This document shows positions 1 to 6,021 of a stretch of DNA of 11,007 nt, piece after piece. The notes under the pieces were generated by a model. The model was not told the DNA's origin. It saw only the letters and a list, made by a program, of their open reading frames with translations, and ran no database searches. The stretch comes from an uncultured Collinsella sp. (GTDB lineage: Bacteria; Actinomycetota; Coriobacteriia; Coriobacteriales; Coriobacteriaceae), in assembly GCA_900547285.1 (NCBI GenBank), contig URGF01000058.1:1-11007 (forward strand). The letters are read 5' to 3'. Positions within the stretch are counted from its first letter, which is position 1, and each line of letters starts with the position of its first letter. The position numbers and the translations under genes were made by a program.

Positions 1-656
1 GCGGCGTCGGCCTCGGCGGCGTCCGTCTCGGTTGCGGGGACCACGCCGTGCTCGTCGCTCACCAGGAACAGCGCGCCCTTAAGCTGCGCGGGAATATCTA
101 CGCGCGTGACCGGGATGCCCTTGGTCTGGGCCAGCTGCTCGATGAGCGTCGCCGTGCCGCACAGGCACTCGTCCGCCGGCGCCACAAAGGCGAGTTCGCC
201 GTTGTTGACGGCGGCGAGCAGCTCGGGCGCCACGCCAGTTTCGTCAGCCTCGGAGCGGGCCTCAGCGGAGCGGGCACGCAGCGCCTTGGCCGACGTATCG
301 GCGAGCGGCTCGTACTCCCCCACCGTCATGGCGGCGTTGCCGTTGATGTCGATCACCAGCATGAGCACACCGTCGTGTGCGGTGTAATCGCCCTCGGCTA
401 GCGACCACTCAACGTGCTGCTTGGCCCAGCTGAGCATGTTATGGGTAAGTAGCTCGCCCTGCACCAGGCGCTCGGACAGCGCGCGGATGTGGCGGTTGAG
501 CATGGGCACCTTTTTATTGGACATGCGCCAACGGCAGACAAGCGCGGGCTTGTCGAGCGTGAACTTCTCGACCGCCTCCTGATTGGCGCAAAAGTCCTCG
601 TACGCACGCTGATCCTCGGCATTGCCAAACAGCTCGGCATCATCAATCTGGGGCAT
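1..656 (-). CDS. Unrecognised protein, N-terminal 218 residues (3' end outside window)
   Basis: An open frame on the minus strand runs without a stop from the ATG at 656-654 to the left edge. The product starts MPQIDDAELFGNAEDQ and is acidic, with no signal peptide or membrane segment. Visible stretches include a basic patch (RWRMSNKKVPMLNRHIRAL), a segment VLMLVIDINGNAAMTVGEYE, and an Ala/Glu-rich run at the window edge. I do not recognise the family; a very faint resemblance to class IV aminotransferases (RHIRAL, CLCGTATLIEQLA) is not enough to name it. The start is chosen for AAAGG seven bases upstream. An in-frame ATG at 680-678 would add eight residues (MTNTKGTT) and has GAGGA four bases upstream. 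A -10-like box lies just before that earlier ATG, so the transcript may begin at or next to it. Codon use fits the neighbouring genes. The coding frame is secure; the function is not. Confidence 0.75.
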   Translation of the reverse strand, partial: MPQIDDAELFGNAEDQRAYEDFCANQEAVEKFTLDKPALVCRWRMSNKKVPMLNRHIRALSERLVQGELLTHNMLSWAKQHVEWSLAEGDYTAHDGVLMLVIDINGNAAMTVGEYEPLADTSAKALRARSAEARSEADETGVAPELLAAVNNGELAFVAPADECLCGTATLIEQLAQTKGIPVTRVDIPAQLKGALFLVSDEHGVVPATETDAAEADA

Positions 657-688
657 GGTTGTACCTTTCGTGTTAGTCATTCCGTCCT

Positions 689-697
689 CTTATACCA
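689..697 (-). promoter_or_regulatory. Extended -10 promoter element of the leftmost gene
   Basis: On the minus strand this reads TGGTATAAG, an extended -10 (TGn plus TATAAG) lying eight bases before the in-frame ATG at 680-678. No good -35 is seen; TTTGGA sits about 15 bases upstream. Initiation 6-8 bases downstream would place the 5' end at or beside the 680 ATG, giving either a leaderless message or a ~25-nt leader that uses AAAGG for the 656 start. The box directly abuts the terminator hairpin upstream, so that hairpin probably insulates it from purH readthrough. Confidence 0.45.
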
Positions 698-732
698 AAA
701 AGACGGCCCTCCAAACGGAGCAGCCGTCTTTT
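698..732 (-). terminator. Strong intrinsic terminator between purH and the leftmost gene
   Basis: A perfect 10-bp inverted repeat (AAAAGACGGC at 698-707, GCCGTCTTTT at 723-732) encloses an inner CTCC/GGAG stem (709-712 with 717-720) and an AAAC loop. Read on the minus strand the hairpin ends in TCTTTTT, a classical intrinsic terminator. It lies about 170 bases past the purH stop, so it most likely ends the purH transcript. The A/T symmetry would also allow termination in the plus direction. Attenuation of the leftmost gene is less likely, because that gene seems to have its own -10 box downstream of the hairpin. Confidence 0.8.
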
Positions 733-773
733 GCAGAGATTATTTTGACGATATGGTCAGGCGACCGAACAGT

Positions 774-801
774 TTAATGGGATAGAGAAACATCCCATTA
801 A
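774..801. repeat. 10-bp inverted repeat hairpin downstream of purH
   Basis: TTAATGGGAT (774-783) and ATCCCATTAA (792-801) form a perfect 10-bp stem with an 8-base loop. It sits between the larger palindrome at 805-899 and the terminator at 698-732. No T-tract follows it on the minus strand, so it is not a typical terminator by itself. It may help protect the 3' end of purH mRNA or be part of a composite repeat. Confidence 0.6.
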
Positions 802-804
802 GGG

Positions 805-899
805 TTTTCCAAGTGCCCGAGATTGCCCCGAAAGAGGAGCGCCGCGTACTAAATGTACGCAAGCGACGGTTTGAGGGGCAAGGTCGGGTGCTTGGGAAA
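805..899. repeat. ~95-nt imperfect palindrome immediately after purH
   Basis: The outer arms TTTTCCAAGTGCCCGA (805-820) and TCGGGTGCTTGGGAAA (884-899) pair along 16 positions with three G-U wobbles. Further in, TTGCCCC (823-829) pairs with GGGGCAA (875-881), and GCGTAC (844-849) pairs with GTACGC (855-860) around a TAAAT loop. An internal region (830-843 with 861-874) is poorly paired. The palindrome begins five bases past the purH stop codon. It has no T-tract, so it looks more like a dispersed palindromic repeat or mRNA 3'-end stabiliser than a terminator. No second copy is visible in this window. Confidence 0.65.
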
Positions 900-903
900 G
901 CCT

Positions 904-2511
904 CTAGTGCCTAAAATGCCTGGCTCCGGTGAAGACCATCGCAATACCATGCTCGTTGCAGGCCTGGATGCTCTCGTCGTCACGCTTGGAGCCGCCGGGC
1001 TGGATGATGCAGGTCACGCCGTGCGCGGCAAGCACGTCGACGTTGTCGCGGAACGGGAAGAACGCGTCGCTTGCGCAAGCAAAGCCGCCCTTCTCCACGC
1101 CCTCGCGCTCGCAGAAGTCCTCGGCGCGCTCGCAGGCAAGCAGCGCAGAGTCAACGCGGTTAGGCTGACCCGGGCCCATGCCAATGCCGGCCTTATCCTT
1201 GGAGACCAGGATGGCGTTGGACTTGACGCCCTTGCAGACCTTCCAGGCAAACTCGAGCTCGGCCATCTCGGCGTCGGTGGGCTTGCGGTCGGTGGGGAAC
1301 GTAAAGGTCGCGGGGTCCTCGGTCACGTGGTCGACTTCCTGCACCAGCATGCCGCCGTCGACGGAGCGCAGCTCCACCTGGGCGCCGTGGTCCACGCCGC
1401 CGGTAGCCAGCACGCGCAGGTTGGGACGCTTGGACATGCGCTCGAGCGCCTCGGCAGTGTAGCTCGGGGCGATGATAACCTCGACGAACTGCTTGTTCTG
1501 ATCGGCAAAGTGCTCGACCAGCTCATAGGGAACCTCGCGGTTGCAGGCGATGATGCCGCCGAAGGCGCTCTTGGGATCGCAGGCGAAGGCGCGGTCGTAG
1601 GCGGCCGTGATGTCCTCGGCAACGGCGGAACCGCAGGGGTTCTGGTGCTTGAGGATCACGCAGGCCGGCTCGTCGAACTCGCGGACCAGGTTCCAAGCGG
1701 CGTCGGCATCCAGATAGTTGTTGTAGCTGAGCGGCTTGCCCTGGATCTGCTCGGAGCCAACGAGCGGGAACTGCGAGCTCGCGGTGTTCTCGCAGCCCTC
1801 GGCAAAGCGGTAGACCGTAGCCTTCTGCTGCGGGTTCTCGCCATAGCGCAGGTCGTCGACCTTCTCCAGCGAAATCTCGAGCTTGGCAGAGGTGTCCGCC
1901 ACGTCGCTTGCCTGGGCGGCAAGCCAACGGGAGATAGCCGTGTCGTAGGCGGCGGTGGTCTGGTAGACCTTCACCTGCAGACGACGACGGGTAGAAAGCG
2001 TGGTGCAGCCACCGGTCTCGTGCATCTCGGCCAGGACGGCATCATAGTCGGCCGGGTCGGAAATGACGGTAACGCTCGCGGCGTTCTTGGCGGCAGAGCG
2101 CAGCATGGAGGGACCGCCGATGTCGATGTGCTCGATGGCATCCGCGAAGGTGACCTCAGGGTTGGCGACGGTCTTCTCGAACTCGTACAGGTTGACGACG
2201 ACCAGGTCGATCAGCTTAATGCCGTGCTGAGCGGCCTCCTGCATGTGCTGCTCGGAATCGCGGCGGGCCAGCAGCGCGCCGTGAACCTTGGGGTGCAGGG
2301 TCTTAACGCGGCCGTCCATCATCTCGGGATAGCCCGTGAACTCCTCGATGGGGGTTACGGGAACGCCCGCGTCCTCGATGGCACGAGCCGTGCCGCCCGT
2401 AGAGATGATCTCGACGCCAAAGTCATCGACCAGCGTCCGTGCGAAATCGACGACGCCCGTCTTATCGGTAACCGAGATCAACGCGCGTGCGATCTTCACA
2501 TCAGATCCCAT
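904..2511 (-). CDS. purH: Bifunctional AICAR transformylase / IMP cyclohydrolase
   Basis: This 535-residue protein catalyses the last two steps of de novo purine synthesis in the cytosol: formylation of AICAR with 10-formyl-THF, then ring closure to IMP. The N-terminal MGS-like cyclohydrolase domain (about 1-145) shows ISVTDKTG (12-19), STGGTA (37-42), KTLHPK (70-75) and VVVNLYEF (104-111). The transformylase domain follows, with LRYGENPQQ (221-229), the catalytic Lys-His pair in LKHQNPCGSA (K288, H289), SDAFFPFRD (481-489) and the C-terminal GGSKRDD and TGARHFRH signatures. Length is normal for the family and no key residue is missing. AGGAGG lies five bases before the ATG, which fixes the start. 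The gene appears to be transcribed alone: it is divergent from the acetyltransferase gene and followed by hairpins and a terminator. No purN or other pur gene is adjacent in the window. Confidence 0.98.
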   Translation of the reverse strand: MGSDVKIARALISVTDKTGVVDFARTLVDDFGVEIISTGGTARAIEDAGVPVTPIEEFTGYPEMMDGRVKTLHPKVHGALLARRDSEQHMQEAAQHGIKLIDLVVVNLYEFEKTVANPEVTFADAIEHIDIGGPSMLRSAAKNAASVTVISDPADYDAVLAEMHETGGCTTLSTRRRLQVKVYQTTAAYDTAISRWLAAQASDVADTSAKLEISLEKVDDLRYGENPQQKATVYRFAEGCENTASSQFPLVGSEQIQGKPLSYNNYLDADAAWNLVREFDEPACVILKHQNPCGSAVAEDITAAYDRAFACDPKSAFGGIIACNREVPYELVEHFADQNKQFVEVIIAPSYTAEALERMSKRPNLRVLATGGVDHGAQVELRSVDGGMLVQEVDHVTEDPATFTFPTDRKPTDAEMAELEFAWKVCKGVKSNAILVSKDKAGIGMGPGQPNRVDSALLACERAEDFCEREGVEKGGFACASDAFFPFRDNVDVLAAHGVTCIIQPGGSKRDDESIQACNEHGIAMVFTGARHFRH

Positions 2512-2788
2512 GCAGTCCTCCTGTCTGGTACGCCGCCGTGCTCTGTGAGTCGGTGATACGTCGATCTGCAGCGCTCGCGCAGCGGCATTGAAAATACTGA
2601 TTTAATGTAGCGCATCGAGCGCATCGATGCACCCCGCAACGGACGCATGTGCAGAAAAAGTTTGCGAGCGGAGGGGATGGGCACGGCACCGGGCACGGTG
2701 AGTTCATGGAACACAGGGGCACCATAATTAGATGCCAATAGCGTGGTAGAACTGTGCTCGATATGCATCCGCAAAAGAAAGAGGCACC
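2512..2788. other. Divergent intergenic region purH / acetyltransferase
   Basis: This 277-base region must hold both divergent promoters, but I cannot place either with confidence. An AT-richer patch at 2587-2609 is the likeliest purH promoter area, and CATAAT at 2723-2728 could be the -10 of the acetyltransferase gene, without a good -35. A tandem 9-bp repeat GCGCATCGA (2610-2618 and 2619-2627) runs into the perfect palindrome GCATCGATGC (2621-2630). An 8-bp direct repeat GGGCACGG occurs at 2679-2686 and 2691-2698. Either repeat pair could be an operator. No known purine regulatory box or riboswitch was recognised. Confidence 0.35.
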
Positions 2789-3430
2789 ATGGTCTCGCGG
2801 GTTCTCTACCGACCGTTTGATACCGAAGACTTCGACGCCATCGCGCTGATTCTGCAGCAGCTTTGGCATAACAATTCGGATAACGATGAGTACAACCGCC
2901 TTGAGGCCGCGTGCGACCTCGCCTATTGCCTTTCGTCGTCGACCTTTTCGCAGGTTGCCGTAATCGACGGTCAGGCGCGCGGCATTGCGCTCGCGCGTGC
3001 GGGACAAAGCTCCGGCGCCACCGTTAAGGAACATTGGATGGATACCGAACGCGCGCTGCTATCGCAAATGCGCGAGCTGGAGCCCGATGCCTGCGCCGAG
3101 TATCTATCGTTTGTGCGCGCAACCATCCGAACCAACAACCGCCTGCTCGAAAGCAGCCCGTTGCCACACGACAACGAGGTCACGCTGCTTGCCGTTGATC
3201 ACGATGTCCACGGATTGGGCGTTGGCTCGGTGTTGCTCGACGCCGCAGTCTCGTACCTGTCCTCGCGCGGGGCGACGAGGGCGCACCTGTACACCGACTC
3301 CAACTGCTCGTGGAAGTTCTATGAGCTGCACGGCTTTAAGCGCGCGGCCACGCACCGCGCCAACCGCGAAGAGCGCCGTCACGACATGCCGCGCGAAAGC
3401 TTCCTCTACGAACTCGACCTAACAGCCTAG
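2789..3430 (+). CDS. GNAT-family N-acetyltransferase
   Basis: This 213-residue cytosolic protein carries the GNAT acetyl-CoA fold. Motif A is TLLAVDHDVHGLGVGSVLL (residues 132-150), with the pyrophosphate-binding loop HGLGVG at 141-146. Motif B is LYTDSNCSWKFYELHGFKRA (167-186), ending in the usual YELHGF. The N-terminal RPFDTEDFDAI (8-18) is a typical GNAT first strand and helix. Residues about 75-130 form a longer central insert than in minimal GNATs and probably shape the acceptor site. The substrate (amine, amino acid or protein N-terminus) cannot be read from the sequence. The start follows AAAGAGG at a good distance. The gene is a single transcription unit, divergent from purH and convergent with the DUF2207 gene, and shares a bidirectional terminator with the latter. 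No resistance-type subfamily was recognised. Confidence 0.9.
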   Translation: MVSRVLYRPFDTEDFDAIALILQQLWHNNSDNDEYNRLEAACDLAYCLSSSTFSQVAVIDGQARGIALARAGQSSGATVKEHWMDTERALLSQMRELEPDACAEYLSFVRATIRTNNRLLESSPLPHDNEVTLLAVDHDVHGLGVGSVLLDAAVSYLSSRGATRAHLYTDSNCSWKFYELHGFKRAATHRANREERRHDMPRESFLYELDLTA

Positions 3431-3455
3431 GCCCAGCAGCCATACCTAGTCATTT

Positions 3456-3487
3456 AGGAACGTCCCCAGTGACTAGTCGTTGGGGAC
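3456..3487. repeat. REP-like hairpin downstream of the acetyltransferase
   Basis: GTCCCCA (3462-3468) and TGGGGAC (3481-3487) form a 7-bp stem around a loop containing the palindrome GACTAGTC (3471-3478). The left arm extends to AGGAACGTCCCCA (3456-3468). The exact reverse complement of this 13-mer occurs at 5634-5646, on the other side of the DUF2207 gene. This looks like a member of a dispersed REP-type family; termination of the acetyltransferase transcript is another possible role, although no T-tract follows. Confidence 0.5.
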
Positions 3488-3511
3488 AGTCTTCGTAGGT
3501 AGCGCATAAAA

Positions 3512-3556
3512 ATGGGATGGGCTTCCCCGACGGCTGTCGAGAAAAGCCCATCCCAT
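3512..3556. terminator. Bidirectional intrinsic terminator
   Basis: A perfect 13-bp inverted repeat (ATGGGATGGGCTT at 3512-3524, AAGCCCATCCCAT at 3544-3556) encloses a further CGAC/GTCG stem and a GGCT loop. It lies between the converging acetyltransferase and DUF2207 genes, starting 12 bases past the DUF2207 stop codon. An A-run precedes it on the plus strand, giving TTTTTATGC after the hairpin on the minus strand, so it ends the DUF2207 transcript well. Plus-strand termination is less certain because only GATTTA follows. Confidence 0.8.
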
Positions 3557-3568
3557 GATTTACGACCG

Positions 3569-5512
3569 TTAGAACGTTCCGCCGCCGCCTCCGCCGACGC
3601 CGCCGCCTCCGCCGCCAGAGAAGCCGCCGCCTCCGCCGCCGCTCGAGCTGTCGGAGCTCGACGCCAGCTCACGGATGCTCTCGTGATACACGTCATCGAA
3701 CGAATCGAGCGGAGACTCGATACCGTAATGATGGTAGTACCACCAGTAACAGGGATAATTGTCGTAGAAGCCGTCGGCCTCGCGCACCTCGGGCGGCACG
3801 GCCTCGGCCAGCTGTCGCAGCACTTCTTTCGAAACGCCCAGGGCAACGCCCATCACCAGCAGCTTGTTCCACAGCACCAAATCGCCGGGGACGGCTTCCT
3901 TTAGACGCGTAAAGTCCTCGAGCCAATGCTTAAGTGCCTTGCAGCGAGCCGCCACCTCGGCGCCCTCCGGCGTAAAGCGGCGGAACGTAAGGCCCACGCC
4001 GATACCCACCAGCACAATCGGCACCGAGATAACCGCGGCGGTAATGTTCGCCTGTGCGCCATCGGTAAAGAAGATAGATCCCACGGGAACAAAGGCAATC
4101 AGGATACCAAGAACCAGGCAAAACACCATTGCAACAATGCCGTCCGAGGCAACGTACTCGCTATCAGCCAGCTTGCCCTTAACGGTGTTCTGATAGTCCT
4201 CGAGCTTGTCGCCCACGGGTGTAGCGTGCTGCTTGACGTAGTGCTGCAGCTCGTCGAACGTGCGCGAGCGATCGCCGTTCTCGTCAGGCTTAGTACCGGC
4301 AAAGAAGACCTTGAGCACCATGTGGTCAATGCCCTTGGCCGACTTCCAGCCCGCATCACTCACCGTCACGCGATACGTCTGCTCTTCTTTTTCACGCCCC
4401 AACAGACCCTTCTTGGCCTTGGTCACGGTCGCCTGCTCCAGCTTGATCACACGGTCGTCAGTGAGCTTCATGAGCGTGGCGATATATGCCCGATCGGGCA
4501 CCTCGTTCCAGCTCATGAGGGCCGAAAGCACGGCGGGATGGTCGGCCGAAGGCACATCGCGGAAATATTCGTCCTGGAAAAGCGGCTTGGGCTTGCGCTT
4601 GCGCAGCTTGAGCATAACGATTGTGCCGGTAAAGGCCACCGCCGCAACAACACTTAGCACGGCAAGTGCATTGGCAATCATGCGAGCGTGAGCGCGGCGG
4701 GCGTTAGCTTCGTCGGCCCATTCCTTCTCTTCGCTCAGGATCGTTGACATGCGCTCTTCGCCCGAAGCGGCAAGCTGCGGCACCCAGTCGCTAGGGAAGG
4801 CGATGCGTGCCTCGGCGAATTCGCCCTGGCGCACGCAGGGAATGGTATAGGTGACCATGGGCTCGTCCTCATCGAGCGACACGTCGCCCGTCAGCGGACC
4901 ATGGCCCCATGCGCGGAAGTTATCGCCCTTGACGGCCGCCGTCCCGGCAGCGGCATTCGCGAAGCACACTTCCATCTCGACGTCATCGGAATCCGCAGAC
5001 CAGCCGTCACCTACGAACTTCCAGTAGAGCTCGGCGGTATCGGCCCAGTTCATAACCGCACCGGTCATGGTGTAGCTCACGTAGTAGATTGCGCTGTCGC
5101 CGCTCTCGTGAGGGCTGAACACCTTAATCCTTACGCCGTCACCGGTCTGCTCGACCGTGTAGACGCCAGAGTCGCCCTTGTTCGCGCTATCGACTTTGTT
5201 AAACGCGGTGTCCTCTTCCTCGACACTCAGCACGTCGACGCCCGCCGTGCCGCCCTGCTGGTTGGAGCCCGTATTGATCTCCCAAAACACGCCGTTGATG
5301 TCGTCGTCGAAATCAAACTGGCGTCCCTCGACAACGGTCAGCGATCCATCGGCCTCGACCGTGGCACTGATATAGGTCTGGGCCATGGAGTAGCCGTCGG
5401 CGTGCGCGGCGGCGGGCAGTAGCAGCAATGCAAGCGCGACGAGCGCGCAAATGGAAGCAAATCGCGCAAACGGGCAGCGCTGCCGACAGGTCTTGGCAAC
5501 GGGGGCGTTCAT
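3569..5512 (-). CDS. DUF2207-type membrane protein with signal peptide and Gly-rich tail
   Basis: This 647-residue protein has the architecture of the DUF2207 (predicted membrane protein) family. A signal peptide covers residues 1-38 (basic start, hydrophobic core LVALALLLLPAAAHA, likely cut after AHA). The extracellular domain (about 39-270) opens YSMAQTYISATVEADGSLTV, as is usual in the family. A transmembrane helix follows at about 279-302, then a basic stop (KLRKRKPKP) and a cytoplasmic domain (305-455). Two more helices lie at 457-480 and 488-508, followed by a soluble segment with VALGVSKE. The end is unusual: an aromatic cluster YPCYWWYYHHYG (586-597), a serine run, and a tail of Gly6 blocks ending in TF. 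The start at 5512-5510 is chosen because AAAGGA lies seven bases upstream; a start at 5548 would add 12 residues before the signal peptide. The molecular function of DUF2207 proteins is not established. The gene appears monocistronic. Confidence 0.9.
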   Translation of the reverse strand: MNAPVAKTCRQRCPFARFASICALVALALLLLPAAAHADGYSMAQTYISATVEADGSLTVVEGRQFDFDDDINGVFWEINTGSNQQGGTAGVDVLSVEEEDTAFNKVDSANKGDSGVYTVEQTGDGVRIKVFSPHESGDSAIYYVSYTMTGAVMNWADTAELYWKFVGDGWSADSDDVEMEVCFANAAAGTAAVKGDNFRAWGHGPLTGDVSLDEDEPMVTYTIPCVRQGEFAEARIAFPSDWVPQLAASGEERMSTILSEEKEWADEANARRAHARMIANALAVLSVVAAVAFTGTIVMLKLRKRKPKPLFQDEYFRDVPSADHPAVLSALMSWNEVPDRAYIATLMKLTDDRVIKLEQATVTKAKKGLLGREKEEQTYRVTVSDAGWKSAKGIDHMVLKVFFAGTKPDENGDRSRTFDELQHYVKQHATPVGDKLEDYQNTVKGKLADSEYVASDGIVAMVFCLVLGILIAFVPVGSIFFTDGAQANITAAVISVPIVLVGIGVGLTFRRFTPEGAEVAARCKALKHWLEDFTRLKEAVPGDLVLWNKLLVMGVALGVSKEVLRQLAEAVPPEVREADGFYDNYPCYWWYYHHYGIESPLDSFDDVYHESIRELASSSDSSSGGGGGGFSGGGGGGVGGGGGGTF

Positions 5513-5633
5513 AGGCACATCCTTTGTCTGTGATACCAGTAGCGTCATTGTCCCACGTTTGCGGGTTCATGTGACGAACATCTAGGTCAGCGGAGTATCA
5601 AACGGGACGAAAGTCACGCCCGCGGCCGCCACC

Positions 5634-5674
5634 TGGGGACGTTCCTTATTTGCCGGCAATCTGGGACACTCCTT
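5634..5674. repeat. REP-like sequence upstream of the DUF2207 gene
   Basis: TGGGGACGTTCCT (5634-5646) is the exact reverse complement of 3456-3468, so the DUF2207 gene lies between inverted copies of a 13-mer. Next comes the 10-bp palindrome TTGCCGGCAA (5650-5659), then a degenerate second copy of the motif, CTGGGACACTCCTT (5661-5674), in the same orientation as the first. The arrangement resembles REP doublets of intergenic repeat families, but no transposase is visible nearby. Confidence 0.45.
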
Positions 5675-5700
5675 GGCATAGCCCGCTCCGGCAATAGATA
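5673..5700 (+). promoter_or_regulatory. Candidate sigma70-type promoter upstream of the structured region
   Basis: TTGGCA (5673-5678) and TAGATA (5695-5700) are separated by 16 bases, a reasonable vegetative promoter. Transcription would start near 5707 and run into the structured region that ends at the terminator 5850-5883. The -35 box overlaps the end of the REP-like repeat. This is a pattern match only. Confidence 0.4.
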
Positions 5701-5706
5701 CCACTT

Positions 5707-5890
5707 CATAGCTCCGTCACAGGTGTAGCGGCTTTGTGTGGGCGCGGCGTGAGCCGATTAAGCCGGCGAGCGAGGGGGATAAAGCAGTTGAGCGAAAACG
5801 GTTTGCCCCTTTGTCGTTCGCTCGAGGATCATGTCCCCCTTTTCCGCGGAAACCCCGGCAGTTGCGAAGAGCTGCCGGGGTTTCTGTCGT
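5707..5890 (+). ncRNA. Candidate structured small RNA or attenuated leader upstream of gluQ
   Basis: This stretch between a plausible promoter and an intrinsic terminator has no supported protein gene but many complementary segments. CGGCTT (5729-5734) can pair with AAGCCG (5760-5765). CGAGCGA (5767-5773) pairs with TCGCTCG (5818-5824), enclosing GGGG (5774-5777) with CCCC (5806-5809). AGGGGGA (5773-5779) can instead pair perfectly with TCCCCCT (5834-5840), so two folds compete just before the terminator. That is the layout of a riboswitch-like leader or a stand-alone sRNA. I do not recognise it as a T-box, SRP RNA, tmRNA or any known riboswitch class. gluQ starts 140 bases beyond the terminator and seems to have its own -10 box, which favours an independent RNA. 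Confidence 0.3.
5850..5883 (+). terminator. Intrinsic terminator upstream of gluQ
   Basis: A perfect 12-bp inverted repeat, AAACCCCGGCAG (5850-5861) and CTGCCGGGGTTT (5872-5883), has a 10-base loop and is followed by TTTCTGTCGTTT on the plus strand. It is a strong GC-rich hairpin with a moderate T-tract. No protein gene precedes it on the plus strand, so it should end a non-coding transcript from about 5707. On the minus strand it could also end transcription entering from the right. The 125 bases from here to the gluQ -10 box show nothing I can identify. Confidence 0.7.
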
Positions 5891-6008
5891 TTGAGGGGTT
5901 GGGCTGGCGGGCGGCGATCGAGCTGTCGAGCCGGTGGTCCGGCACGCGCAACGCGCGGCCTCGGCAACTTGCAGGCCACGGCAGCGTCTCTCCCACCGCG
6001 CCCCGCGC

Positions 6009-6014
6009 TATACT
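6009..6014 (+). promoter_or_regulatory. -10 box for a probable leaderless gluQ transcript
   Basis: TATACT lies seven bases before the gluQ ATG at 6022, and no Shine-Dalgarno sequence precedes that ATG. Initiation at the usual distance from the -10 would put +1 at the A of the start codon. A matching -35 is not obvious (GTCTCT at 5986-5991 is poor). This spacing is the hallmark of leaderless genes, which are common in actinobacteria. Confidence 0.55.
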
Positions 6015-6021
6015 CGTCCGC

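Noticed and set aside
853..2556. 567-residue plus-strand open frame covering all of purH
   Set aside because: It is an antisense shadow of purH created by GC-biased third positions. The protein is Gly/Ala/Val/Leu/Arg-rich without a motif, and there is no ribosome site, while the opposite strand encodes an intact purH.
3926..4657. 243-residue plus-strand open frame opposite the DUF2207 gene
   Set aside because: His/Arg/Leu-rich composition typical of antisense reading of a membrane protein; no ribosome site and no motif.
5707..5890. T-box, SRP RNA or tmRNA as identity of the structured region
   Set aside because: The conserved T-box antiterminator bulge, the SRP RNA GGAA-loop core and the tmRNA tRNA-like ends were looked for and not seen.
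5734..6021. In-frame upstream extension of gluQ, 96 residues
   Set aside because: The extension crosses a strong intrinsic terminator, has no ribosome site at 5734, reads unlike a protein domain, and the family fold starts at VVGRFAPSPSG. A -10 box sits seven bases before the ATG at 6022.
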